This document shows positions 26,424 to 34,867 of a stretch of DNA of 64,000 nt, one piece after another; within the stretch, counting starts at the first letter, position 1, and the number at the start of each line of letters is the position of its first letter. Origin of the DNA: Chloroflexota bacterium (lineage in GTDB: Bacteria > Chloroflexota > UBA6077 > JACCZL01); NCBI GenBank assembly GCA_020850535.1, contig JADZEM010000079.1, positions 1-64,000 of the forward strand, given 5' to 3'. The position numbers and the translations under genes were made by a program. A model generated the notes under the pieces. The model was not told the DNA's origin. It did not search any database and was given only the letters and a program-made list of their open reading frames with translations.

Positions 26424-28118
26424 CTACGGTCCGTGCTGCTTCGGCACGGCAGTGTCGGAGGTCGAGCCGCGGGCTGACCCTGGCAGGGCCGGCATCCGGC
26501 CAGCGCCCCAGGCGCCCATCGAGCGTAGGCCGGCCATGAAGCCACGCTGCTGCGGCACGAAGTAGTAGCCGTACAGGTTGAGCTGCTCCCACGGCACCGC
26601 GTTCAACACCACGGCGCGCAGCCGCGTCGGCAGGCCGTTCAGGATGTCCAGGGCTGCCCGCAGGTCACGGCCGTTGGTCCGCTCGTACCGCGCGACGAAC
26701 AGGGTGTCCGGGACCGACCCGGTCAGCACCGCCGCGTCCGCCACCGCGAGCAGCGGCGGGCCGTCCACAATCACGTAGTCAGCGTTGCTCCAGGCCGCCA
26801 GCACCAGCGCCTCGGCGGAGCGACTGAGGATCTCTGTCGGGTTGCCAACGGGAGTCCCGGCGGGGATCAGGCGCAGGCGCGGCAGGGCCGTATGGACGGC
26901 GTACCGGTCGATGTCGTAGTTGGCCTCGCGCATCATGGCGCTGGCGCCCTCGCGGTTTGGCAGGCCGAACAGCGAGTGGAGCACCGGCTTGCGCAGATCG
27001 AGATCGATCAGGATGACGTTCGAGCCGCCCAGTGCCAGCGCCGAGGCGAGGTTGGCCGCCGTGGTTGACTTCCCCTCGCCGTTCGTCGCGCTGGTCACCA
27101 GCAGAATGTGGGAGCCGTTTCCGAGCACTCCGAACCGGAGTTGTGCGGCCAGCAAGCGGTACGCCTCTGCTGCCAGCGAGTCCGGCTCCGTCAGAACGGC
27201 GACGGCGGTGTCGCTGGCGCCAAGCCGGGGGATGTACGCGACGAGCCCATCCAGCGCCGAGCGCATCGCCCCTCGGATGTCGTCACCCGAGCGCACGCGC
27301 CGGCCGAACATCTCCGCCGCGACGATGCCCGACGACACGACCAGCACGCCGGCCGCCGCTGCAAGCGCGACGAACCAGGTGGTACGCGGGCCGGCCGGGC
27401 TGGTGGGGATGGCCGCCGGCTCGATGATCGACAGACTGTTCGGGTCGGAGCGCCCTTCGAGCGCGCCGAGGACGTCGTTGTAGTTGTTGCGCCAGGTGGA
27501 CAGGTTCAGCTCGATGGCCTTGATCTCGTCCTGCCGGTCGAGCACGCCCCGGGCCGTCGTCTCCTGGCCGAGCGCGGCCTGCTTCTTCGCCAGCTCGGCC
27601 CGCCCCTGCTCGATCTTGGTCTGGAGCGTGGCCAGCTCGTCACGGAGAAACTGCTGCCGCTGATCGAGCTCCTGCTTGCGCGCGCGGGTCGGGCTCGCCT
27701 CGACGAGCTGATCGGCGATGGACGCGGCGATGTCCCGCGCACGCACGGGGTTCGTGTCCATCGCGCGGATCTCGATGGTCAGCGCGCCATTCGGGTGAAT
27801 GACGACGATCCGCTGCCGCAGATCCTCCCAGGTCGTCTGCAGCCCCAGCGAGCGAACGGCGCCGTCCAGGATCGGCTGGCGCTGCGCGATCTGCGCGTAG
27901 CCCGTCGCCAGATTCTGGGCAACGGAGAACTCGTTCTCGCCGGGCTTCGGGCTACGCAGCACGTCGCCGACCATCAGCGTCGTCGATGCGACGAACGTTG
28001 GCGGCACCTGGCGTATCGCGTGATAGGTCAGCAGCCCGGCCATCCCACCCACGGTGAGGACGAGCCACCAGAGCCGAACCAGAGCTTCAATCGCGCCGTT
28101 GAGATTTACCATTGTCAC
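26424..28118 (-). CDS. Polysaccharide co-polymerase with bacterial tyrosine kinase domain (Wzz/BY-kinase)
   Basis: This protein controls glycan chain length and export. The 564 residues show a Wzz domain with membrane segments at about 15-34 and 246-270, a periplasmic part with a coiled coil (about 145-200), then a cytoplasmic ATPase: Walker A SATNGEGKST (343-352), A' ILIDLDLRK (369-377) and Walker B VIVDGPP (449-455). Tyrosines near residue 516 (NLYGYYF) and few others could be autophosphorylation sites; the tail lacks the usual dense Tyr cluster. The fused Wzz-kinase layout is the Gram-negative (Wzc) arrangement. It sits between the GT-C pair and a secreted BNR protein. Confidence 0.9.
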   Translation of the reverse strand: MTMVNLNGAIEALVRLWWLVLTVGGMAGLLTYHAIRQVPPTFVASTTLMVGDVLRSPKPGENEFSVAQNLATGYAQIAQRQPILDGAVRSLGLQTTWEDLRQRIVVIHPNGALTIEIRAMDTNPVRARDIAASIADQLVEASPTRARKQELDQRQQFLRDELATLQTKIEQGRAELAKKQAALGQETTARGVLDRQDEIKAIELNLSTWRNNYNDVLGALEGRSDPNSLSIIEPAAIPTSPAGPRTTWFVALAAAAGVLVVSSGIVAAEMFGRRVRSGDDIRGAMRSALDGLVAYIPRLGASDTAVAVLTEPDSLAAEAYRLLAAQLRFGVLGNGSHILLVTSATNGEGKSTTAANLASALALGGSNVILIDLDLRKPVLHSLFGLPNREGASAMMREANYDIDRYAVHTALPRLRLIPAGTPVGNPTEILSRSAEALVLAAWSNADYVIVDGPPLLAVADAAVLTGSVPDTLFVARYERTNGRDLRAALDILNGLPTRLRAVVLNAVPWEQLNLYGYYFVPQQRGFMAGLRSMGAWGAGRMPALPGSARGSTSDTAVPKQHGP

Positions 28119-28227
28119 GACATCCCGGGAGGATGGGCCGCCGCAAGGAACGATGGGCAGCGGTGGAGAGGTTCCCCACGCTGGTCTGCACAGTGCACCC
28201 AGCGCACGATGGTCACACGCATGGTCG

Positions 28228-29841
28228 TCACCGCCTGACCAGGAATCTGCGAGCCACGAACAGCAGCGCCAGCACGCTGGTACTGCCGACGATACCTGCC
28301 ACCACGGGCCATGGAGACGGCTGAAGCGACTCCGCGGGCGCGAGCGGCTCGCCGGCCCATTGACCAGATGCTTGACCGACCGTCGGCGCAGGCGCGACTG
28401 GCGTCGGCACGAGCAACGCCGGGTTGGCAGTGTCGGGCTGGGGCGCCGCTCGGTCCGGCAGGGCCACTGGAGCGACGTGCGGCGCTGATGTCACCTTCGA
28501 GCTGTACCAGATGCCCGTCGGCACCCGATCCACCGAGGCCGAGCTGCCTCCGAACCACGCCACGTGCAGGCGGTTGCCCTCGCCCACCGCCACGCGTGGC
28601 CACTCCGGGAAGGGCGCAATCGAGGCCCGTGTGATGATCTCCGGATTCGCCCAGCTGTAGCCAAGCCATTCGAGGTGGACGAGCGACATCGTTGTGGTGG
28701 ACGCGCTGGTGTAGGCGACCGCGACGAGGTGCAGGCGGCCGGCGCTGTCCGTCGCCATGTCGTACCGGTCGAATGGGCGCGCCACGCCTCGGACGATGCC
28801 GCCGATGCGGGCCGGCGGCGACCACGTCTGGCCGTCATTCGAGCGCTGGAAATAGACGGTGTCCGTCTCGTACTCGCGCCAGACCAGCACGATCTGTCCC
28901 CGCCCGTCCACCCCAACGGCCGGCTGAACCCGCCACCGCGTCCCCTCAAACTGCTTCGGGTAGAGGACGCCCGCCTTGGCGGGGGCGAAGGTGGTGGTCT
29001 TCCAGGTCGCGCCACGGTCCGTCGAGCGCGCGTACACGAAGCCAACCGGCACGCGGGAGGATGGATCTTCCGGATCGACGACCTCCCAGACGGCGTGGAG
29101 ATCGTCGTTCTGTCCCAGCTTGAGCTGCAGCCGCCAGCGCGACACGGCGAGCGCTGTCTCGATAGCGACTGGCGAAGACCAGGTCCGGCCGCCGTCGTCC
29201 GAGCGCCGATAGTACGGCGCGTACTGCTTGTCGTCGCCGGGCTCGGTCATCAGCGCGTGCAGGCTGCCCTGGCTGTCGGTCACGATGTCCGAGAAGTAGG
29301 CGGGCTTATGGTGGCTGATGGCAATGCCAGCGGACCAGGCATTGGGCTTCGTGCCGTCCTGCACGTTCACGGATGCGTAGCGGATCGGCTCGTTCTCCGC
29401 GCCGCCGACAACCGGCTCTCGGAGGTTGAGGCCACGGTAGAGCATGTGCAGTTTGCCGTACTGATCGGTCGTCAACGAGGAGCGCAGCGCGTCCCCTTCG
29501 TCGCCAATCGCTGCGATCTCGTTGGGAGGCGTCCAGCGCTGCCCGTTCAGCGATGCGTAGATGAGCCATCCAGCGGCGTCGCTGGCGCGCTGACTGTCCT
29601 CCATGGACGTGGCCGCGGGCCGCTGGGGCGCGCGCCCGTTCCAGACGATGTGGACGCGGCCCGAGGGATCCACCGCGATGGACGGAAACCACCCCCCGGC
29701 GCGCGGGTCCGGCCCGGAAACCGGGAACGGCGTGCTCCAGCGCTCGTCGTCGGCCGCGGATGCTGCCGGGGCGTCCACGGACAACAGCGACACGCCGAGA
29801 CAGAGCGCGAACGTGACCAGCAGTACCAGACGTCGCACCAT
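28228..29841 (-). CDS. Secreted BNR/sialidase-fold protein with C-terminal membrane anchor
   Basis: The start at 29841 gives a clean signal peptide (MVRRLVLLVTFALCLGVSLL, cleavage near ASA-A). The mature part repeats BNR/Asp-box-like units across a beta-propeller (DDGGRTWSSP, STDRGATWKTT, SNDGQTWSPP) without the catalytic Arg triad that I can identify. A Pro-rich spacer leads to a membrane helix (VVAGIVGSTSVLALLFVA) and RRFLVRR, so it is probably anchored with the propeller outside. This tail looks like a sorting or stop-transfer signal. It is embedded in the polysaccharide operon, 7 bp after the upstream gene, and may bind the glycan product. Glycosidase activity is not supported. Confidence 0.75.
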   Translation of the reverse strand: MVRRLVLLVTFALCLGVSLLSVDAPAASAADDERWSTPFPVSGPDPRAGGWFPSIAVDPSGRVHIVWNGRAPQRPAATSMEDSQRASDAAGWLIYASLNGQRWTPPNEIAAIGDEGDALRSSLTTDQYGKLHMLYRGLNLREPVVGGAENEPIRYASVNVQDGTKPNAWSAGIAISHHKPAYFSDIVTDSQGSLHALMTEPGDDKQYAPYYRRSDDGGRTWSSPVAIETALAVSRWRLQLKLGQNDDLHAVWEVVDPEDPSSRVPVGFVYARSTDRGATWKTTTFAPAKAGVLYPKQFEGTRWRVQPAVGVDGRGQIVLVWREYETDTVYFQRSNDGQTWSPPARIGGIVRGVARPFDRYDMATDSAGRLHLVAVAYTSASTTTMSLVHLEWLGYSWANPEIITRASIAPFPEWPRVAVGEGNRLHVAWFGGSSASVDRVPTGIWYSSKVTSAPHVAPVALPDRAAPQPDTANPALLVPTPVAPAPTVGQASGQWAGEPLAPAESLQPSPWPVVAGIVGSTSVLALLFVARRFLVRR

Positions 29842-29848
29842 CCGTATC

Positions 29849-31591
29849 CTACTGCCCTGTCGCCGCGGCTGTAGCCTGCCGCACCCGATAGACGGTCGTT
29901 TCGGCCTGGACATAGGCCGGCTCCAGGTAGGCTGCCCGGCGCGGGTCGAACGCCCCGATGGCGCGCTCGGCCGGCCCCAGGAAGACGAAGCGGACGTGGT
30001 AGCGTGCCAGTGTGCGCTGCCGCTCGGCGTCGTCGGAGCCAGCGGCGAAGAACCGGTTCACCATCTCGCGCTTCCCGAAGAAGTCCAGGGTGTTCGCACC
30101 GTGCCCCAGGAAGGCATGCGCTCCGGTGTAGCCTGGCACGTAGTGTCCGATGGACAGCGAGCTGAGCACGACATCGGACGGCGCGGCGTTGGCCTCCAGC
30201 CACCGGAGGGCGGACACGTCGTCGCGATGGAGGTAATCCGGATAGGTGTGGCGGTTCAAGTCCACGATGCGCCACGAGAACAGGTAGAGGTTCGTCGGGA
30301 GCACCAGCAGCACGATGGCCAGCGGTGTGAACCTGACCAGCCCGGCGAGCCGCCCCGGCAGGGTCTCGCGCAGCCAGGGCATCACATGGCGGTAGAGCCC
30401 GATGGTCGTGAGGATCGCGAGCGGCACCTGAATGCCGCTCAGCAGGTTGATCTGGAAGTTGAACGGGAGGTAGATGATGAGGGCGTTGACTGCCAGCCAG
30501 CCTGTGACGAACAGCTCCTCGACGCTCCGCAGGCGCAGCGGCACGAATCCCCGGAAGGTGAGCGCGGCCACGATGGCCGGCACGCCCAGGTAGATCAGCA
30601 GCTGCGCTGGCTGCGGGGTGAACACGCCCAGGTTGCGGTACTGCTCCAGCACTTGCCGCCACTCAGCGCTGCCGGCCGAGACCCACATCCAGTAGAGCAC
30701 GCTCGGGGCCGAGAGGCCGTAGAACGCGGCCAGCATCATGATCCAGCGCCAGCGCCAGCCGTCGCGCAGAACCGTGACGACGCCGAACGTCCCGACGACG
30801 GAGTAGGCCGTCACGATGTTGTACGGGTGGGCGAAGCCGAGGCCGCAGCACAACAGGCCGGCCAGCAGCGCCCGCCGTCCACACTGCCGGCGGTACGCAT
30901 CGAGCATCAGGCCGAGCGAGCCGATCAGCATCGAGGCCGACAGGATCATGTGTGGCACCACCATGATGCCGAAGAAGGAGTTCCCGGGGAACCCGTGCAC
31001 CAGCAGGGGCAGCGGCAGCTCGCCGAGCACCTGTTTCGCCAGCACCAGCACCCAGCCAAAACCCGAAGTCACGCAGGCCAGCGCCACGGCGACACGCCGC
31101 TCCCTGCCGGGCAGCACCAGCCCCGTGAACGCCCCGAGCACCAGCACGAACGTCATGCCAGCCAGGACGCGGAACCCCTGGTTGATCGCCGCGAAGCTCC
31201 AGCCGGTCCAGGCCTCGATGCGCCCAACCAGCCACCACACGGGGTTGAAGAACGTCGCCGGGCCCGGCTCGGGGGTCAGCTTGTTCTCGACGAAGACGCG
31301 GTCACGGGACTCGCGCGCCCAGGACATGTACTGCGAGTAGTCATGGGTGGTGAAGGTGATACCCATGAACTGACGGTCGGCCGGCGCTGACGCGTACGCC
31401 CAGGCGTAGGGCGCCGTCGTCACCACCAGGAGCAGGGCCGCCAGCGACAGCAGGAACGGCAGATCGGCTCGCCAGACGCTGATGCGAGCGGGGCGCGCGA
31501 CGACGCGGGCGAATCCCCCGGTCCGTGCAGCAGTCGTCGGCGTGAGGGGCGCCGAAGCCTCCCGCACGGCGGCATGGTCGATGATGGCCAT
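29849..31591 (-). CDS. Polytopic membrane protein, probable GT-C type glycosyltransferase
   Basis: The 580-residue protein has about 11 membrane helices. After helix 1 comes a loop with TTHDYSQYMSWARESRD, an Asp-containing first loop as expected for GT-C catalysis, and later GFPGNSFFGIMVVPHMI and GLGFAHPYNIVT motifs. The C-terminal soluble domain (LRWLEANAAPSDVVLSS) resembles the tail of PMT-like enzymes. It is about the length of other GT-C enzymes in this cluster. I do not recognise a named family. GGGAG precedes the ATG, and the next gene begins 8 bp later. Confidence 0.7.
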   Translation of the reverse strand: MAIIDHAAVREASAPLTPTTAARTGGFARVVARPARISVWRADLPFLLSLAALLLVVTTAPYAWAYASAPADRQFMGITFTTHDYSQYMSWARESRDRVFVENKLTPEPGPATFFNPVWWLVGRIEAWTGWSFAAINQGFRVLAGMTFVLVLGAFTGLVLPGRERRVAVALACVTSGFGWVLVLAKQVLGELPLPLLVHGFPGNSFFGIMVVPHMILSASMLIGSLGLMLDAYRRQCGRRALLAGLLCCGLGFAHPYNIVTAYSVVGTFGVVTVLRDGWRWRWIMMLAAFYGLSAPSVLYWMWVSAGSAEWRQVLEQYRNLGVFTPQPAQLLIYLGVPAIVAALTFRGFVPLRLRSVEELFVTGWLAVNALIIYLPFNFQINLLSGIQVPLAILTTIGLYRHVMPWLRETLPGRLAGLVRFTPLAIVLLVLPTNLYLFSWRIVDLNRHTYPDYLHRDDVSALRWLEANAAPSDVVLSSLSIGHYVPGYTGAHAFLGHGANTLDFFGKREMVNRFFAAGSDDAERQRTLARYHVRFVFLGPAERAIGAFDPRRAAYLEPAYVQAETTVYRVRQATAAATGQ

Positions 31592-31603
31592 GGACGGCTC
31601 CCG

Positions 31604-32515
31604 TCAGATGTGGCTCAGAAGGTACCGGTACGAGGCGACGTTGTTGCGCGCCCGCTCTCGGGCGGGCGGCCCGGCAACTGCGCTTGCGCCGGCCCAGGCG
31701 AGCAGCTTCAGCAGCGACAGCGAGCGGACGAGGCCGAGGAAGACGGCGCTCTGCAGCGTCCCGTGGTTCTTCCGAAAGTAGAGCCACTTGCTCCGGTAGA
31801 TCTGTTCCCGCCGCCGGGTTGCATCCCGACGATAGCTGCCTGCGACGAGGTGGACGGCGCGGGCTTCCGGCAGATAGCTCGTCGTCCAGCCGGCCTGTCG
31901 TGCGCGGAAGAACCAGTCCACTTCCTCGGCGTACATGAAGTACGCCTCGTCGAGGCCGCCGATCTGCTCGACGGCGGCCCGCCGCAGCAGCACGAACGCG
32001 CCGCAGACCCAATCGACAGGACGGGCCTGCTGGCTCTCTGCTTCGGTGTGGCTCGGAAAGGTGGGCGGCAGCAGCCAGCGCGACAACCCCGAGAGGAGCA
32101 GCACCTCGCTGTACAGCGTTGGAAAGTCGGCGTAGGAGCCTTGAAACGAGCCGTCTGGGTTGAGCAGCGTGCCGCCGACCGCTGCGACGTTCGAGTGCTC
32201 GTCCAGGTGCTGGCACATCCGCTCAACGGCGTCAGGCTCCAGGGTTGCGTCGCTGTTCAGCAGCAGGAGGTAGCGGCCCGTGCTGGCCTCGATCCCCTGA
32301 TTGACGGCGGCCGCGAACCCGCGATTCTCGGCGTTCCGGACCAGCACGACGTTCGGAAACCGCGCGGCCACGTGCTCCGCGCTGCCGTCGGACGAGGCGT
32401 TGTCCACCACAACAATCTGGTGGCTGCGCGCGCCGATTCGCTCGCCGACCGTTTCGATACACGAGGCCAGCAGCTCTCGCGTATTGAAGCTGACGACGAT
32501 GACGGAAAGCTCCAT
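31604..32515 (-). CDS. Family 2 glycosyltransferase (rhamnosyltransferase-like)
   Basis: The 303-residue GT-A enzyme has SVIVVSFNTRELLASCI, IVVVDNASSDGSAEHV, NRGFAAAVNQGI, LLLLNSDATLEP (metal-binding DxD-like), and GLDEAYFMYAEEVDWFFR, the conserved acceptor-side segment of rhamnosyltransferase-type GT2 proteins. The start at 32515 has AGGAG 6 nt upstream; the frame continues back but that part is not homologous. The gene lies 13 bp after the polymerase gene. The donor is probably a dTDP- or GDP-sugar, which cannot be decided here. Confidence 0.85.
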   Translation of the reverse strand: MELSVIVVSFNTRELLASCIETVGERIGARSHQIVVVDNASSDGSAEHVAARFPNVVLVRNAENRGFAAAVNQGIEASTGRYLLLLNSDATLEPDAVERMCQHLDEHSNVAAVGGTLLNPDGSFQGSYADFPTLYSEVLLLSGLSRWLLPPTFPSHTEAESQQARPVDWVCGAFVLLRRAAVEQIGGLDEAYFMYAEEVDWFFRARQAGWTTSYLPEARAVHLVAGSYRRDATRRREQIYRSKWLYFRKNHGTLQSAVFLGLVRSLSLLKLLAWAGASAVAGPPARERARNNVASYRYLLSHI

Positions 32516-32528
32516 GCTGGCTCCTGCT

Positions 32529-33917
32529 TCAGTGCGTGGTCTTGTGCGCCGCCCGTGCGGCGTACGCGGCCAGGAATCCGAGGAACACCCAGGTGTGCAC
32601 GGTGTAGCGGAACCCGGCGATGCCCTGGTTGTAGACAAAGGGGATGACCCAGTCGCCCAGGGCCATCGCGATGACCGCGCCGATCAGACCGCCGGCAGCG
32701 GCAGCCGTGAACCCGCCAGCAAACCCGGCCCGCCAGCTTCGGCAGGCCCGCCATGCGACGATGCCGAGCGCACCAAGCAGCCAGAGGAAGGCGACCACGC
32801 CGATGATCCCGGTCTGCGCCGCGATATCCACGTAGTTCGAGTGGGTGGACATCGACGATCCAGACCCCACGTACAGCGTCATGTAGTAGGCCGCGTAGCC
32901 GGCCGGCCCCGTTCCGAGCACGGGATACTGGCTCAGGAGATCCCACGCCTGCATCCAGATGTCCAGCCGCGAGTCCGATCCCTCGTCGATATTCGACTCG
33001 ACGACCGCGTCGAAGATGCGGTCGGAGAAGGCCACCAGGAACGGGGCCGCCACGATGATGCCGAGCCCGGCCAGCAGCCGTGACCGCACCAGCGTGATGA
33101 TGCCGACCGCCACCAGCGCCGGTATCCACCCCGAGAGCCAGACCGTCTGAAGAATCACCACCTTGAACAGGTACGCCCCTGCCAGGCCGATCAGCCCCAG
33201 CCGTCCGATGGGGCCGAGCCGGCGATTGAAGAGCGCCTGACCGTAGGACAGGGCCACGGCCCAGAGGGTGAACAGCCCGTTGGTGTTCAGGAAGGCCAAC
33301 CGGGTTTCCAGCCCCACGTAGTAGCTGGAGATCGCGACGACACTGACCGCCAGATACGCCCAGGTGGCGACGCGGCAGTACCAGTCCTCCTGGCCCAGGT
33401 TGGCGCCTAACAGGAGCAGGCCAAGCGAGATGACCGTGACGGTGACCGCCGCGACCTGCACCAGCGCGAACGAGCTACCCAGCCGCAGGGCGACGCGCGG
33501 ATCCACCAACACGTTCGATGCGATACACGCCAGCACCCAGACCAGACACAGGATGGCGACCGGCGCATTGAGCGGCGTCCGCACCAGGAACGCTCGGCGG
33601 CTGAAGACCAGCCAGCCGATCCAGAGCACGAACAGCGCGATGGAGATGGCGAGCGCCGCGACGATCGTGCTCTGCGTTCCCGTCCCCAGCGCAAACGGTA
33701 CGACCGCACCAACCGTCGGCACGGACGCCAGCCCGTACCCGAGGACGCGGGCGAACCGCTCGGTCGGTGCCATTGGCTGCCGTTCGCCCAGGCTGCGCTC
33801 GCTCCAGGTGGCGGCGGGCGAGGGCACAACATCCCCTCGATGCACCGGCCATACTGCCGCCGAGGCCACCGACGCAGGCCGCTGCAACGCAGCCGACTCG
33901 TGCTCCATCGCGGTCAT
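32529..33917 (-). CDS. O-antigen polymerase/ligase family membrane protein (Wzy-like)
   Basis: The ~462-residue protein has 11-12 membrane helices and the large extracytoplasmic loop of Wzy_C proteins, with SRLDIWMQAWDLLSQYPVLG and THSNYVDIAAQTGIIG, a well-known pattern in O-antigen polymerases and ligases. It likely polymerises lipid-linked repeat units outside the membrane. The ATG at 33917 has GGGGG close upstream; a longer frame to 34013 is Cys/Arg-rich and unlikely. Together with Wzx at 34868 and Wzz at 26424 it completes a Wzx/Wzy-dependent system. Confidence 0.85.
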   Translation of the reverse strand: MTAMEHESAALQRPASVASAAVWPVHRGDVVPSPAATWSERSLGERQPMAPTERFARVLGYGLASVPTVGAVVPFALGTGTQSTIVAALAISIALFVLWIGWLVFSRRAFLVRTPLNAPVAILCLVWVLACIASNVLVDPRVALRLGSSFALVQVAAVTVTVISLGLLLLGANLGQEDWYCRVATWAYLAVSVVAISSYYVGLETRLAFLNTNGLFTLWAVALSYGQALFNRRLGPIGRLGLIGLAGAYLFKVVILQTVWLSGWIPALVAVGIITLVRSRLLAGLGIIVAAPFLVAFSDRIFDAVVESNIDEGSDSRLDIWMQAWDLLSQYPVLGTGPAGYAAYYMTLYVGSGSSMSTHSNYVDIAAQTGIIGVVAFLWLLGALGIVAWRACRSWRAGFAGGFTAAAAGGLIGAVIAMALGDWVIPFVYNQGIAGFRYTVHTWVFLGFLAAYAARAAHKTTH

Positions 33918-33939
33918 GCACCCCCAGGGATCTGCGAGG

Positions 33940-34866
33940 TTACAGCGTCGCTGGCGGCGCGCCAAACCGCCCCAGCAGAAAGTCAGCGAGTGCTCGCAAC
34001 AGCACTGGGACATACATACGTCGCTGTCGATACCGTGGCCGGAGCGTCCAGCTCATCGCCGTCCGCAGGAGATCCAGCGCGGACCACGCGACCGTGCCGA
34101 ACGGAGCACGAGTACGGCGCAGGAACAGCAGTCGGTTCCGCGCCATTAGGTACAGATGTAGCGGGGACTCTCCACGCTCATTCGGCTCGATATTGTGCCA
34201 GGCACTTGCTGCGGGAACCCAGACCACTCGGAAGCCAGCAGAGACTGCCCTTCGGCACCATTCCGCCTCCTCGTAGTATGCGAAGAACGCCTCATCAAGC
34301 AGGCCAATCTGTTGGATGGCCGAGACCCGAACGAGCAACATGCACCCTGTCACATAGTCCACGTCGCGCGCGTGGGTCAGTTGTTCAAGGCCACTCAGCG
34401 TGGCATCTGCTCCGGGCTGGCTGGCGCGCCCGAAGCGATCAATGTGACCAGCCGATGACCAGACAACCAGGCGTTGAGCACCGTAGTAGATGGTCGGCCC
34501 GATCATCCCGATCGTCGCATCAGCTTCCGCCGACTGGTAGAGGCAGATGAGGTCTTGTTCGGAAATCCCCGCATCATCATTGTGCAAGAGCACATATGAT
34601 GCGCCATGATCTATCGCCCATCGAATGCCGACGTTGCAGCCGCCGGCAAATCCGAGATTCGTGCGGTTCCGGATGATGACAGCCCGCGGGCACGCCTCAT
34701 ACATCGCTGCATCACTCAGCGGGACACCGCCATTGTCCACCACCAGCACCGTGATGGGAACGGCTTGTAGAGCCTGCAATCGAGCGAGGCAGGCCAGCGT
34801 CTCATCGGCTCGCTTCCAGTGCAAGATGATGACGGCAATGGTGGATGCTTGAACGTGCTTGTTCAC
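33940..34866 (-). CDS. Family 2 glycosyltransferase
   Basis: The 308-residue protein has AVIILHWKRADETLACL, VLVVDNGGVPLSD, NLGFAGGCNVGIRWA, LLHNDDAGIS and GLLDEAFFAYYEEAEWCRR. It is similar to the GT2 at 31604, so these are paralogues. The nucleotide sequence from 34200 to 34860 is visibly less GC-rich than its neighbours and uses more A/T third positions, hinting at recent acquisition or different origin. It starts with GTG one base after the flippase stop codon. The donor sugar is unknown. Confidence 0.85.
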   Translation of the reverse strand: MNKHVQASTIAVIILHWKRADETLACLARLQALQAVPITVLVVDNGGVPLSDAAMYEACPRAVIIRNRTNLGFAGGCNVGIRWAIDHGASYVLLHNDDAGISEQDLICLYQSAEADATIGMIGPTIYYGAQRLVVWSSAGHIDRFGRASQPGADATLSGLEQLTHARDVDYVTGCMLLVRVSAIQQIGLLDEAFFAYYEEAEWCRRAVSAGFRVVWVPAASAWHNIEPNERGESPLHLYLMARNRLLFLRRTRAPFGTVAWSALDLLRTAMSWTLRPRYRQRRMYVPVLLRALADFLLGRFGAPPATL

Positions 34867-34867
34867 A

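Noticed and set aside
29603-31390. Long plus-strand open frame opposite the membrane protein and BNR genes
   Set aside because: GC-rich DNA gives long antisense frames. This one is Arg/Gln/Glu-rich without domains, while the minus strand has clear membrane helices and motifs. The same holds for the plus-strand frames at 21978-23399, 52262-53761 and 53632-55479.
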